A DNA stretch of 64,000 nucleotides from Austropuccinia psidii (GCA_023105745.1 JALGQZ010000002.1:47342497-47406496); one strand, 5' to 3'. Shown: positions 12,030 through 24,960, numbered from the stretch's first letter. A program made the numbers and translations. The notes: generated from the sequence alone by a model not told the origin.

Positions 12030-12970
12030 TTGGTTTTTTTTTCATTGATTTTAGTGTCTGACAACGTGGTAAGAAAAGAAAACATTGAAACAGCCTCAAC
12101 AGTAAGCAGAATTATTCCTGCCAGTACTGTTAATTCTGATCATAATAGTACTATTATTGTGACTCAGAATATTCAACCAGAACCAATTTCTTCTGAATTA
12201 GTCAACTTGGAAATAAGTAATACTCTTCAGAAAGCCAAAGAATTGGCCAATAGTAAGTTTTTTGACGTAAAATTACTATTTTAACCCTTTTTAACCATAA
12301 TTATGCCTTCAACCAGGTCAGGAGCCAGCTATAACCCCTCAAGCAGCTCCCAGAAAGGTAATAGACGTGATTATGGCAGAGGCCAATCAGGTACAGAAGG
12401 AAAAGGGTCAGTTGATGACTTGAAAACAACTAGAATGGGCCATTCTGAAGCTGATAATACCATTTTACCTTAAAAAAGAGCTGACACCGCCACAACAAGC
12501 CTCTGTGGACATATTCAAAGCCAGCCACAGTGCATAAAACAATGAACTCCAGTTCAAGGAGTACCAGATCCTTGCAGACCTGTGGAAGAATTGCATGAAT
12601 TCTTACCTGACAGTGATAAAATTCCTGGGCCATCACAATACTTGCAAATTGCTCAATGGATGGAATCCATTGATGGAGAAGAAAAACATGATGCTTTTGA
12701 CACTAGAATGGAGGAAAAACAACCTTCCACCACCCAAACCAGTGCCAAAAACAGCCCCAGTGGCCAGCAGCAGCAATTCCAACGTGAAAAAGCAGCCACA
12801 AACTCCAAACAAGGGCAAAGGGAAGGCACCAGCCCCAAAACCTTACAGCCAGGGCTACAGAATCCCAAAGATTTAACAGGATGCCATGGAAAATGTATTT
12901 CAGATGGCCAGAACCATGATGGAATTACAAAAGAAGGAGGAAGCAAGATTAAAATATCAAAAATGATTTC
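12030..12970 (+). pseudogene. Ty3-A1 gag, N-terminal part
   Basis: First frame from 12,030 (residues 1-74), then a plausible intron 12,253-12,316 (GTAAGT...ACCAG) that restores the frame into SQEPAITPQAAPRK. The same frame then runs to about 12,963 but is cut by stops near 12,420, 12,536 and 12,876. It includes a Pro/Lys-rich stretch (12,730-12,850) and a Glu/Lys-rich coiled end. The leader start at about 12,050-12,130 is also present, inverted, at 36,778-36,850 (Ty3-A3), which supports it as real coding sequence. An alternative frame from 12,582 (137 aa, Gln-rich) overlaps and could instead be translated. No assigned domain; by position it is structural gag. Confidence 0.65.
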
Positions 12971-12995
12971 TGCTACTTTTGATTGTATTCCATAG

Positions 12996-14999
12996 TTGTA
13001 TAAAGCCATTTCTGACATAAAAAGTCATCTTTCTGATAAAAATACATCAATTTGTGACAATCTTAAAACAAATAACTTGAGTCTGAGTCAAATAAGTGAT
13101 ACAATTGAATGCTTTGAAACAGTTTTAAGAACAATTAAAACTTCCAATAATGATAATTCTTTTGGCATTAAGATAAATGAACAATCTGCCATTATTAAAG
13201 AATTAACAGACAAATATTCTAAGCTCAATATTGATGACATAATTGAAACAAGAATAAAACAAGCCATAAACACTATCAAAGAAGATAATAAAAAAGCTCT
13301 TGATGATATTTCAAAATCATTTGCAGAAGTAAAGACAAATACAATTTCCTCGAAAAAGCATTTTGATACCTCAAGAGAGGAATTATCAAAATTAACAATA
13401 AAGCTAAATGAAGCTATATCTGATAATACTAAACAAACAGAATTATGGAATGAGCTTACAGATAAAGAGGATGATCATAGAAAGAATTTGATAGACTCTA
13501 TAAAAATCTTACAACATGAATTAAGAAATTCACAAAGGTGCAACAACAGTAAAATAAATGATATTGAACAACTGCTAAACACCTTGCCAAGAATGTCTAC
13601 ACCTCTGAACCAAAATGAGGGAGCAAGAATTCCTAATCCACAAGTATTGGATATTGAAAACTCACAGTTAAAAGATGAATTTTCTACTTCTTTTCATAAC
13701 TTGGAACCATCAATGGGCCAAGCACTCTCGAAAGAAGTTCCAAAACTTAAAGAATGGCCTCACTTCAGTGGTGAAGGAGAATATGATCATATGGAATTCA
13801 TTAGAGGTATTGACATGATCAAAGAGGATTTTGAATTACCAGACAGATTGGTAACAGCCAGATTTAACACCCTGTTTACCAGATCAGCTCACAGATAGTA
13901 CATAAAAATAAGACAAGCACATGGACACCAGAGTTGGACTTGGTGGAAAACCCAAATCATTAACAAATGGGCAAATGATGCTTGGAGGTTTAAAGTTGAA
14001 ACAGCCTTTGAATATGGCAAATTTAATGCTGATAAAGACAAAGCTTTACCATGGTTTTGCCAACAAAAAGACAGATTAACAGCATTATATCCTGACATGT
14101 CAGAATTTATGATCCATAGAAAAATTCTGAGACAATGTGGAGGTGACTTAGAGCATGCTATCAAAAGCAGGACTACTGAACAATCTTCAGCAGAGGATAT
14201 TATCAATATATTGGGAGAAGTAACCACCAGAACCAAAATTGGCTCTAGTAGGGTGAATCTCAAAACAAGGTTTAATACACCTTGGAAGAATTCTGTGGAC
14301 AAAAACCCCAAAGAAAATTCTAATAATATGAAGTATAAATCTTCAGATACAGTCAAAAAATGCCATATTTGCCAAAGCACCACCCATTTAGCCAATACAT
14401 GTCTAAAGAAGAAAAAAATAAATGAAATTGATATTGAAAAGGAACCTGATGTTGAAAAAGATGACATAATTGAAGACAATTCAGATTATAAGTCATCAAT
14501 ATTTTCTGAATATTCAAAAGATATAGAAAATATCAATGCAGCTTTTGACATCATGGAATCTTATTCCCACTTGCCACAATTGAGAAATGGTCAACTTGAT
14601 TTATCAAAAGTTCAAGATGCACAACTTATGAAAACAAAACCAAACAGGGGAAAAGGTTATACAGCTAGTAGCTCCTGTATAGCAGAAGTGGTGATTGACA
14701 ACAAACCCACCAAACTTTTGCTTGACCCGGGAGCCTTCTGCTCTTGTGTTGGAAAATCTTTTCTTAAGACTTGTGTACCAAATTTTGAAGACCAATTGTT
14801 ACCAATTGATGGTATAAAATTCAACAGTGCAAGTAATCCCATGAAAGCATTAGGGACCTTTGAGACCAATGTCATATTCCCACACATAAATGGGAATTTA
14901 AGAATCACAGTTGAACTTGTTGTTATGGAGAATTGCTCTAGTACCCATTTTAAATTGGGAAATGACTATTTAATCATGTATGGGATAGATTTTGCATAA
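12996..14999 (+). pseudogene. Ty3-A1 gag and aspartic protease
   Basis: Encodes the capsid-type gag, a nucleocapsid zinc knuckle and the retropepsin-like protease. 12,996-13,898 (300 aa) is a Lys/Glu/Asn-rich, probably coiled-coil region followed by the gag core (LKEWPHFSGEGEYDHMEFI). A TAG at 13,896-13,898 interrupts it where Ty3-A2 reads Trp (SARIWYY, about 24,470 on the minus strand). The frame resumes to 14,999: CCHC knuckle CHICQSTTHLANTC at about 14,361-14,402, then protease near 14,690-14,760 with LLLDPGAF in place of the usual D-T/S-G. An extra T in the run before 14,993 shifts the frame into the 14,992 reading frame. Gag and protease are in one frame, as in many chromoviruses. Confidence 0.9.
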
Positions 15000-17900
15000 T
15001 AACAAAGACAGATACTTTACTATTGGAGACAATAAGCACCAAAAATTTTCCTTTTTACTATTTAAAAGACAAATTACAGTAAATAAAGTATCACCAGTCA
15101 GCTTAGAGTTGGAGAAATTCAAGTCTGAGCAGTTAAATGAAGCTGAAATAAGCCTTCATCTGACTGATAAACAGGAAAATGAACTTTCTTCCCTTTTGTA
15201 TGACCACAGAGGAGCATTTGCTTCAGACAAAGAACCTCTAGGAGCAATTATTGGTCATGAAGTTGACATAATTCTTAATATTGAGAGACCTTATCCACCA
15301 CTCTTAAGAAGACCTGCATATCCAGCAAGTCCAAAATCAAGAGAAGCTCTAGAAATTCATATCAAAGAACTTCTGGACCTTGGTGTAATAAGAAAAGTAG
15401 GCCACAATGGCATGGCATAATGGAAAATCCAGAATGGTTGGGGACTTTAGAGCTCTGAACACTTACACTGTTCCAGACAGATACCCAATACCAAAGATCC
15501 AAATTGCCCTTACTCAAATATCTCAAGCAGTGTATATAACCACTATGGATGCCCTTAAAGGATTCCATCAAAATGTGGTGACACCAAGAGCAAGAAAATA
15601 CTTGAGAATTATTGTTCATTGTGGAGTGTATGAATACTTGAGGATGCCCTTTGGTATCAAAAATGCACCTTCACACTTCCAAAGAATGATGAATGAAATC
15701 TTCCCTGAAGAACTCTCAGAGGGATGGTTAATCATTTACATTGATGAAATTATTATCTGTTCCAAGACTTGGGAGGAGCACATGTACAGATTGTCCAGAG
15801 TTTTGACAAAAATTCAATCAGTAAACATGAAAATCTCCTTGAAGAAATGTCATTTTGGATCTAAAGAGCTTAAAGCACTAGGACATGTTGTGTCTGGTTT
15901 GTCCCTTGGAATTGACAAAAATAAATTTGCAGCAGTATTGCTAAAACCCATGCCTCAGAATAAGAAGGAAATTCAGTCATTCTTAGGTTTTGCAGGATAT
16001 TACAGGCAACACATTAAAGATTTTGCATCCATAGCAAGACCACTCTATAAATTGTGTGACAAAGACACAGTATTTGAAATGACTGTTGACGGAGTCAAAG
16101 ATTTTGAGTCTCTAAGAGAAGCTTTAACCACTGCTCCACTCTTACTAATGCCAGACTTTAAATTACCTTTCAAAATGTATATTGATGCCTCAGGGGATGG
16201 ACTAGGTGCTGCACTTCACCAAGTTCAGATCATAAATGATAAACCTGTAGAAGGACCCATATGTTTCATATCCAGGCAAATCAAACCAACTGAAGCCAGA
16301 TATGGAGCAAGTAAAATGGAATGTCTATGCCTTGTCTGGGCCTTGAAGAAATTGAACTACTTCCTAGAGGGATGTGTTTTTGAGGTAATAACAGATTGTA
16401 CAGCTGTCAAATCACTTCTGAACATGAAGACACCCAACAGACATATGCTCAGATGGCAAAGAGCCATACAAGAATAAAGAGGCAATATGAATATTGTTCA
16501 TAAGGATGGGAATATTCATAAGAATGCAGATGGACTAAGAAGATGGCCATTACCAAATAATATTGATAATCCTGCTTATGTTCCAGAAGAAGCTTCACCA
16601 CAAATTCCAATAGAAGGAATAAGTGTTACAGACTTGAACACCACCTTCTTTGAAGAAGTCAGAAGTAGTTACACTCAAGATAAGAATTGTAGCATCTTAT
16701 GCCAATTACTTGGAAAAGACTGTAAAGACAACTCTCTAATACATGCCTTGGATGAAGTATGGAAAAAATCTTATGATGAAGGAAGATTTCACCTACTGGA
16801 TGGAATAATTTACCACAGAACCAAGCACACATGTGTCATGACAGTTGTAGACAGGTCATTAATCAATCTTGTACTGAAAGAATGCCATGATAGTCCCTTT
16901 TCAGGACATCTGTCTGAAGACAGAACAAGAGAGAAAGTAAAAACCTGCATATGGTGGCCAATGTGGCAGAAAGATGTTGCAGAGTATTGCAAAACCTGTG
17001 ACAGATGCCAAAAGGCAAATAAATCCACCGCAAGAGACTTGGAAATATGATAAAAATCCAAGAACCAAGCAGTCCTTGGAAAATTGTCCATATGGATTGG
17101 GTAACTGGCCTAACACCAGGAGGTGACAGAAGCTATAATGCTTGCCTAGTAATTGTGGACAGATTCAGTAAAACTCCAATCTTTTTACCATGTCACAAGG
17201 CTAATACAGCCATGGATACAGCTCTTCTGATATGGAATAGAGTAGTGTCATGGACTGGGATATTTAAAAATATCATTAGTGATAGGGATCCCAAATTCAC
17301 TTAAGCACTATGGAAAAATCTTCACCAATTATTTGGCACTAAACTGTCTTTCTCTACAGCCTACCACCCACAAACTGATGGCCTGGCTAAAAGGATGATT
17401 CAAACCTTAGAGGACATGGTGAGAAGAATTTGTGCATATGGCCTTGAATTCAAAGATTGTGATGGATTTACCCATGATTGGTGTACTCTGTTGCCAGCAC
17501 TGGAATTAGCATATAAAACATCAATCCATGCCAGTACCAATAAAACTCCTGCTATTCTAGAAAAAGGATGGAACCCCAAGTTACCCCAAGATTCCTTGAG
17601 GAAAGATTTAATTGAAATAAGTCCTACAGCTTCTAGCTTCAAAGGAATGCTAGACAAAGCTAGAAAGCATGCAGTAAGGTGCATGGAGGACTCTTTTCCA
17701 TATGCTAAAGACAAATGGGATAAATCACATGCAACTCCAGATTTCAAAGTGGGGGACCTAGTTCTTGTATCCACCACTAACTTCAATAACATCAAAGGAT
17801 GTAAAACGTTGAAAGACTCCTTTGCAGGACCTTTTGTGATTAAAGCCCTCCATGGAGAAAATGCTGTTGAAGTAGAGTTATCTGAAGAACTTAGCAATAA

Positions 17901-18195
17901 GCATCCTACATTTCCAGTGAGCTTGATAAAGCCATATAAATCTAGTGATGCTGAGAAATTTCCCTTGAGGAATAAGATTCCCCAAGTTATACCTCCTATT
18001 GAGACATCTGGTACTAAGAAAATTACCAAAGTTCTTAAAGAAAGAAAATTAAGAACCAAAAAAGTAAGGGAATACCTTGTTAGGTACAGTGACCCAGCTT
18101 GTGAAGATGAATGGTTAGAAGAAAAAGATATACCAGAAGCAACCAAACTCCTCAGGAGATTCAGACACACTAGAAATACCAATATTACAAAGTAA
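14992..18195 (+). pseudogene. Ty3-A1 pol: RT, RNase H, integrase, chromodomain
   Basis: 14,992-15,420 holds the pre-RT linker. A deletion with frame change near 15,405 removes about ten codons before [29 protein letters not shown] (motif A) and, at 15,737-15,748, YIDE in place of YIDD. RNase [13 protein letters not shown] near 16,180. A stop at 16,475-16,477 follows. Integrase: H2C2 finger at 16,885-17,010; frameshift near 17,030; core HMDW (17,084) and SDRDPKF (17,280-17,300); stop at 17,302-17,304 where Ty3-A2 has Ser; catalytic Glu changed to Lys at 17,390-17,392 (GLAKR; Ty3-A2 keeps VLAE). The last reading frame (17,395-18,195) ends with a chromodomain (about 18,010-18,150: [20 protein letters not shown]), which marks a chromovirus likely to target heterochromatin. 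Dead copy. Confidence 0.95.
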
Positions 18196-18205
18196 TATTC
18201 TTTTT

Positions 18206-18218
18206 TAGGGGGAGGGAA
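18206..18218 (+). other. Polypurine tract of Ty3-A1
   Basis: TAGGGGGAGGGAA directly before the TG of the 3' LTR, right after the end of pol; the expected primer for plus-strand DNA synthesis. Confidence 0.8.
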
Positions 18219-20018
18219 TGTGAGCCTTAGAGGTAATTTCATATACCCAAAAGACCACAAATACAAAATTAACATATAAATATAAATAAAATGAATTTAT
18301 TTATATTATCAAAATAAAGATATAAATATAAAATTATATTCAAAATAAAAAATTTAATTACAATTTAAAAATAAAATTACTTTAAATTTTGGAATTATGA
18401 AATTACATTTATACTTGAAAAAATTAAGTAAAAATGAAATTTTAACAAAATTGTAAAAAAATAAATAAATTTGGAAAAAAGGTAAATGAAAATTATTATA
18501 GCTTTTTATCCAATAAATAAACATACAAAAATTATTTCACCATTGGATTCCTCATGGAAAATCAGGTGGGGTCACCTCTGAGTGAAATTCTTGTAACTCA
18601 ACTCTAAATAAGCTTAAATTAAGTTTTTAGTATTTTCAATACAAAAGTTGAAAATACTCAAAACTTTAATTTAATTCACACCACATGTGGTGTTAACCAT
18701 CAATTTTTTGTGTTAAAATTGAGGTGTTGTGTTTAGTTTAGAAGTTATGAGGAATTGAAGTATTTTCAATTGAATTCAATTGAAATGTCAAAATGTGCGC
18801 GTGTATTACATAAGTGAACTTTAATTTACATATGAGGCATCAATTATTACTTTATTGTACTGTACAATTCAATTGAATTACATATGTAAATTATAAGTAT
18901 AATACATGATGAGGAATTAAAGGAAAAATAAATTGGAAAGATTAAATTTGGGGGGGAAAAGGAACTCCAGCTCTAAGGGGGAGCTAGACCCCCAAAATCC
19001 TTGTTGACAGGCATGGGATGTCAAAATTCACGCAAAATTTCATCAATTTTGGCCTGTAATTGAGTTACAGGGTCTGTAGACTCAATTCATGATGAGGTTT
19101 TGATACCAACTGTGGTAGTTTTAGCTGTTGCCAAGAGGGTAAAACTACCCTTAAGATAAAACAATTATAGTAAAAACAGTTCTAACTGGTTTCTACGCCT
19201 CTTACACACATTATGACTTGTTTTGAAGGCTCTAGGCCAGGTATTGCTATATTAATGGCTGATTTAAGGGTCTGAAATGGCTAAAAATGGCTTAAACCAG
19301 CCCTTTTTGGTCTAAACCAGGTTTCAATGATGCCATAATTGGCTTTTATTTTGTCAGACTGTTTTTAACAACTGACAAGAGTAAATTCTACTTTTGGAGT
19401 AAGACAATTGATGGCTATAAAAGAATGTCTTCTTTGCCCCACTTTTCTCTTCATGTTAGAATCTTTTCCTTTTATTAATTAGTTTAAACACTGTTAAACC
19501 AATCAATAAAAGATTCCAACCACCTTCTTTAAATCATTTTTAACCTTTAAAACCATGTGAAAAAATAATTATAATCATTTTTACCCCTGAACCACCCCAA
19601 AAGTGAATTAAAGCATCTTTCATCACTGTAAACTTTGTCACTTTGTTTCCAAATTCACTCTGGTCACTTTTGGGCGTGTTTTCTCTTTAATAATATTCTT
19701 AAAGACTTTGTTATTTAATTAATTGCTTGCAGCTCTTTGTAAATTAATTCCAATTGAAATTGCTCTTGAAGAAATTTCTTTTGCAGCTTTAAATATCTCT
19801 TGTAGAGTATTTTTGGATAAATTTTTATTGTTGGTAAAACAATAAATCTTTATAATATTATTGTTTTATACTAACAAAGCTATAAACAATAAAATTGGTG
19901 TGTTTTCTCTTAAAAATAATATTTCTTACTATTTTTAATTGATTTTTTACCTTATACAAATTTTGAGGACAGGAAAAGTACTTGATTTTTAATCAAAGTT
20001 TCATAGCCACACCTTACA
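18219..20018 (+). repeat. Ty3-A1 3' LTR
   Basis: TGTGAGCC...CCTTACA, 1,800 bp, paired with 10,025-11,827. TATA box copy at 19,416-19,423 and palindrome at 18,678-18,693. Confidence 0.96.
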
Positions 20019-20270
20019 TTATCTCAATAAGTATTGGTTTTACATATATGGAATGAAGATTTCATATATGTAGCTTTTGATGGGGAATGCAATGGTATAG
20101 TCTATTTAACATTATTACTCATTGATTACTGATATAATCAAGAATTTATGCCTTTTTATAGAATTTTAACTTATTTTAAGATTATAATTTGAATTCTTGT
20201 TTTTAAAATAAGTTTTGTATAGTTTTTTTGGGACCTTTTTGAATATGTGGTCATATCCCAAAGGATAACA
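20019..20270 (-). repeat. Ty3-A2 3' LTR, second part
   Basis: Resumes after Ty3-A1 with TTATCTCAATAAGTATTGG, matching 26,520-26,540 of the sister LTR, and runs to the LTR edge GGATAACA. Together with 8,480-10,024 it makes one LTR. Confidence 0.88.
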
Positions 20271-20419
20271 CTACCAACCACCAACGAATATTTCACCATT
20301 ATCTGATATAATTAATTAGGGTATCATCCACTGTCCTACCTCTTCAATAAGATACTTGAGTCTTGAAGCTCAAGAATACTTAATTTTCCTATCATTTGGG
20401 TCTTCTTTAATGTCTGAAA

Positions 20420-21790
20420 CTACCTAATAGTTTATCAGAATTCATTATATCTTTAACAAGTAGCCATTCATCTTCTTGGGTTTGGGTTCTGTACCTCACA
20501 AGGTATTCCCTTTCTTTCTTTTTTCTTTTCCTCCTTCCTTTAAGGAATTTCACAATTTTCTTTTCTTATCCTTATTCTAGAGGAGGAATTTTATGTGATG
20601 GTTTATTTCTTAGGAGAAATAATTCCTTATAAATTCAACTGTAGGTATTTATCAGACCTACAAGGAAAGCTGGGTTCTTGTTAATTAATTCACCTGTTAG
20701 CTCTAGATAGAAAGACTTAGGGCCATGCAGGGCTCTTATCATAACAGGTCCTGAAAAGTAATCCTTCAGCTTCCTTGGTCCTTTAATATTGCTAAAGTCC
20801 AAAGTTGATACCAATACCAAGTCTCCTATTATAAAATTAGGTGGCTTGTGACTTTTGTACCATCTTTCTTTTTCATATCTGAAATAATCTTGCATACATC
20901 TATTTGAATGATGTCTTGCTTTTTCATTAGAGTTTGTATCATTCACTCTGCTAGTACATAAGTTTGAGGGTGATATGCTGTTGCAAATGATAGCTTTGTG
21001 CCTAAAAAGTTATAGAGATTGGTCCATAAGGCTGAAGTAAATTTGGGGTCTCTATCACTTATGATATTTTGTAATAAGCCTGTATGGCTAATGAATCCAT
21101 TCCATATCATTATGGCTGTGTCCATAGCTGTGTCATATTTGTGACATGGTAAGAACATTGGGTTCTTGCTGTTCCTATCCACTAATGCTAGGAATGCATT
21201 GAATCTTCTATCTCCTCCTGAGGGTAGAGCTGGTACCCAATCTATATGAGCTATTTCCCATGGGGATTTTGGCTCTTGGATTTGGATAATAATACCAAAT
21301 CCCTTACCTATGGCTCTATTTTCTTTTCAGCACCTGTCACAAGTTTGGAAGTATTCTGAAACAACTTTTCTCCAATTTATTCAAAAAAAGCAGGTTTTTT
21401 ACCTTTCTAGTGTCCTATATTATGAGAGATGTCCATATAAAACACTATCACAGCATTCATGTTGTAAAGTGTTTACTAAATCTCTATCTGTCAAGGTCAT
21501 AACACATGTGTGTTTGGTACTATGATAAAGAATTCCATCAAGGAGGTGGAATCTTCCTTCCTCATATTCTTTTTTACATAATTCATCTAGTTTGGGAGAT
21601 AATAATGGTTCTTTGCAATATTTTATTAAGAGTTTTAATAAGATATTACAGTTCTTGTCCATCTTGTAGCTTTCTTTGACTTGATTAAATAATTCTGTGC
21701 CAATGTTGTAACACATATTCCTTCTATATGATTCTCTTACTGTGGTACCCATGATAGAATTTCAGGTGTATTTGCTAAAGACCATCTGCT
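20420..21790 (-). pseudogene. Ty3-A2 integrase and chromodomain remnant
   Basis: On the minus strand from 21,752 down: H2C2-region frame (21,420-21,752) homologous to the Ty3-A1 segment 16,640-16,920; integrase core 20,943-21,182 with [22 protein letters not shown] and HPQTYVLAE, so the second Asp and the Glu of the DDE triad are kept; C-terminal SH3-like part 20,635-20,946 ([21 protein letters not shown]); chromodomain near 20,440-20,525 (REYLVRYRTQTQEDEWL). Several frame breaks. Useful as an unbroken reference for positions mutated in Ty3-A1. Confidence 0.88.
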
Positions 21791-23250
21791 AAGACCAGAA
21801 GAATTCTTACGGATACTCTCAGATGTGTGGACTAACATCATATTTAATCTATACTCTTGGATAGCAAGCTGCTATATCAGCATATGTCTATTTGGTGTAT
21901 TCATGTTTAATAATTATTTTAAAGCCTTACATTCTGTAATCACATCAAAGACTGTTCCATCCAAATAATGTTGTAAATTTCCTAAAACCCACAATAAGAA
22001 AAGGCATTCCATTTGGATTGCTTCTTACTATGCTTCTGTTGGCTTAATTTGTATAGAAATGAAGCAAATTGGTCCTTCAACAGGCTTATCATTGATGATT
22101 TGTGCCTGGTGTAGGGCAGCAGCTAGTCCTTATCCACAAGCATCTATGTATAGCTTAAAGGGTAGCTTTCAATATGGAATTAAGGGAAAAGGGGCATTTG
22201 TGGGGCCTTTTTTCAGTTCTTCATATGCCTTAACTCTTTCTTAAGTAATTTAATAGACTTTCTGCTGATCACAGAGTTTATACAGGGATTTTGAAATTTT
22301 TGCAAAGTATTTCATATATTGCCTGTAATATCCAGAAAATTCTAAGAATTATTGAATTTCTTTCTTATTTTGTAGCATTGGTTTAAGCAGTATGACTGCT
22401 AATTCATTTTTATCTAGGCCCAAACTTAATCCAGACACTACATTTCCTAGTGCTCTTAGCCCACTGCATGCAAAATGACATTTATTTAATGATATTTTCA
22501 TATCTACTTGGACTATTTGATTTGATAGTCTTTCAAGTATTGTCAGGAAAGTTTACCAGGTTTTTGAGAGAATTTTAATATTATAAGTATAGATGATGAG
22601 CCACCCTTCTGATAATTATTCATGGAATATATTGTTCATCATTCTCTGGTAATAGAAAGGGGCATTCTTCATAGCAAATGAAATTCTTAAGTATTCATAT
22701 ATTCCACAGTGGACTATTATCCTCAGTAGTTTTCTGAAATTATCTGTTAAGAAATTTTGGTGAAAATATTTAAGGGCATCCATGGCTGTGATGAGCTTAG
22801 CCTGTTACAGTTGTGTTAGTGTCTAATTGATTCTAGGTATTGGATATCTTTCAGGGATAGTATAGGGATTTAAAGCTCTAAAATCCCCTACCATCCTTTA
22901 CTTACCATTGTGACAGGTTATAATGACTTTTTTAGTTAAGTCTACTTTCTCATCATGGAATATTTTATTCAAGACACATAGGTCCATTAATTCTGCAATG
23001 TGTACCTCTAAGGCTTCTCTAGCTCTTGGGCGGGCTGGATAAGCTTGTCTTCTTAGCAGGGGTAGATAAGGTTTATTTAGATTTAGAATAATTTCAACCT
23101 CATTTCAAATGATGGCCTCTAGTGGCTCTTTGTTAGTTTCAAAGGAACTTTTCTATTTAGGTAAGAGGTAAATCAATCTTTATTTCATTTTTTCTGTCAA
23201 TTTATTATTGAATTATGCCTCTTTTATTTCACTTATGAATAAGGGTTTCT
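21791..23250 (-). pseudogene. Ty3-A2 reverse transcriptase and RNase H remnant
   Basis: Matches the Ty3-A1 RT/RNase H in reverse orientation with many stops. The catalytic box near 22,590 reads YTYN within GWLIIYTYNI, where Ty3-A1 has YIDE and active enzymes YIDD. The linker with RRQAYPARPRA-like text lies near 23,020-23,060. RNase H lies near 22,060-22,250. Confidence 0.8.
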
Positions 23251-24960
23251 CTGGGTTTTCCCCTCCTATTTTATAACAGTAATTTGTTTCTTGTTAATCA
23301 AGAATCCAAATGTTTGTCTCTTACTATCTCCTAAGATAAAATGACTATATTTTTGGTTAGAGACATCTATTCCATAAATTGATAATTAATCATTTTCAAG
23401 TATGAAATGGTTGGTAGTACAGTTTTCTGTTACTACAAACTCCACTTTCATACTTATACATTGAAATGGATGTGGGGAAATTAATGTTAAGTCAATGATT
23501 CTTGGGGGTTTTGTTCTTTCACTTGCACTACTAAGCCTGACTCCTTGTATTGGTATAAGTTGTTTTTCCCAATCTGGTACACGTTTTTGTAGATAATTTT
23601 TTCCAACACATGTTCAGTATGCTCCTGTGTCCATATTTACTCTTGCCTCTTGTTTGTTTAACATAAAAATACTTACAGTTCATTTTCCAGAAGCATAGCC
23701 CATTCCTTTCGCAGGCTTGGTTGTATTCAATTTGGCATCCTGCATATGTGTAAGGAACATGTCAGATGTCCCAGTTTGGGGTAAATTTGAATTTGAATGT
23801 AGAACTTTATATATTAAGTCAATATTTTGAATTTGGGAATAAATTATATTGATTCAATCACTTTCAGATGTTTCTGATTCTTTGGTGTCTTTTTAAGGAT
23901 CAGATTCTTCTTCTTTGTCATTGTGGTGTTCTGTTTCCACAATTTCATTGATATTTTCCTTTTCAAGAAAATTATTGGCCAAGTGACCAATACTACCACA
24001 TTTATAGCATTTTCTTTGTTCATTGGTATTATTGGTTTCAAAGGGTTCTTTTGGGTTTTCTTTCTTAATAAATGGTTTACTTGGGATTTTTATATCAATT
24101 TTTTTCCATGTTATGACAGCTTTGGTTCTTGTTATAATTTCCTCTAGATAATTGATGTATTCTTCTGTGGGTCATGGTTCTATGCATCTACTCCTCAAGG
24201 CATGTTCCAATTCTCCTCCACAATTTTTAAGTATTCTCATATGCACCATCTTTTGTGACATTTCTGGATATAATGCATTTAATCTTTCAGCTTGTTTTAA
24301 GAACGGAGTTAAAGGTTTGTCTTTCTCTGAGTCAAAGAATGAGTTTTTAAATTCATTTTGTATCTTATACCTCCAGGAATAACTGGCCTACTTGGTTATT
24401 ATTTCATTTTTCCACCAAGACAAGGTATTTTTGCAATTTTTTGTCTTATTCCATAATACCATATTCTTGCAGATTTTTTAAATAATGAACTTAATCTTGC
24501 AGTAATTAATTCATCTGGTATGGCAGAATATTCTTGCAACATTTCCATTGTCTTAATGAATGACATATGGTCATATTCACTTCCACCTATGAATGTTGGC
24601 CATTCTTTAAGTTGATGTTCTTCTTCAATTAAGACTTCATTGTTGTCTTGATGGCTTGAGTCTCTTATAAAGGGATTTTTTATTTCCTCCTTTGGCTTAA
24701 CAGGACTTCTTATATAGGAAAATGGGGTTGATAACTGTGGCATATTCAAGTTGTCCTTGTTTGTTTTCTCCATTTTCTCTGTGATAAGTCTAATTTCACT
24801 TTGGATATCATTGTTAATATTAATTATTTCTTAATCACCCTTTCTGCATGGTGCAGAAGTAGTTTTTCATGTGATGAAGTGTTTCCTTTGAAGTTTTCAA
24901 CAGAAATGGATAATTTGTTTAATTTTTCAGTCAAATTATCAATACTCTGGTAATAATTGA
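23251..24960 (-). pseudogene. Ty3-A2 protease and gag remnant
   Basis: Protease near 23,619-23,632 reads NMDTGAY followed by a stop; note DTG where Ty3-A1 has DPG. The zinc knuckle near 23,970-24,020 reads CYKCGSIGHLANNF, so the last Cys of CCHC is lost. The gag core at 24,399-24,773 (124 aa, minus) shares LKEWP, EYDHM and the SARIWYY motif with Ty3-A1. Upstream, about 24,860-24,960 matches the coiled region of Ty3-A1 gag; the part encoding the gag N-terminus is deleted. Confidence 0.82.

Larger units (their letters stand above)
10025..20018 (+). mobile_element. Full-length Ty3/Gypsy chromovirus 'Ty3-A1'
   Basis: About 10 kb element with LTRs of 1,803 and 1,800 bp (both TG...CA), PBS, gag, protease, RT, RNase H, integrase, chromodomain and polypurine tract in standard order. 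It is flanked by the 5-bp duplication TTATC (10,020-10,024 and 20,019-20,023). It is inserted in the 3' LTR of Ty3-A2; the intact sister LTR shows the undisturbed site near 26,520. The LTRs differ by scattered substitutions and a short indel (18,694-18,712 has no counterpart in the 5' LTR), so insertion is not recent. Gag-pol is inactivated by several stops, frameshifts and catalytic changes. Confidence 0.96.

Noticed and set aside
13889..14479. 196-codon minus-strand frame
   Set aside because: Antisense shadow of the Ty3-A1 gag and zinc-knuckle region; Ser/Phe/Leu-rich, no motif.
17400..18275. 291-codon open frame on the minus strand
   Set aside because: It is antisense to the integrase C-terminus and chromodomain of Ty3-A1, whose plus-strand frame has clear motifs; Ser/Leu-rich composition is what antisense reading gives.
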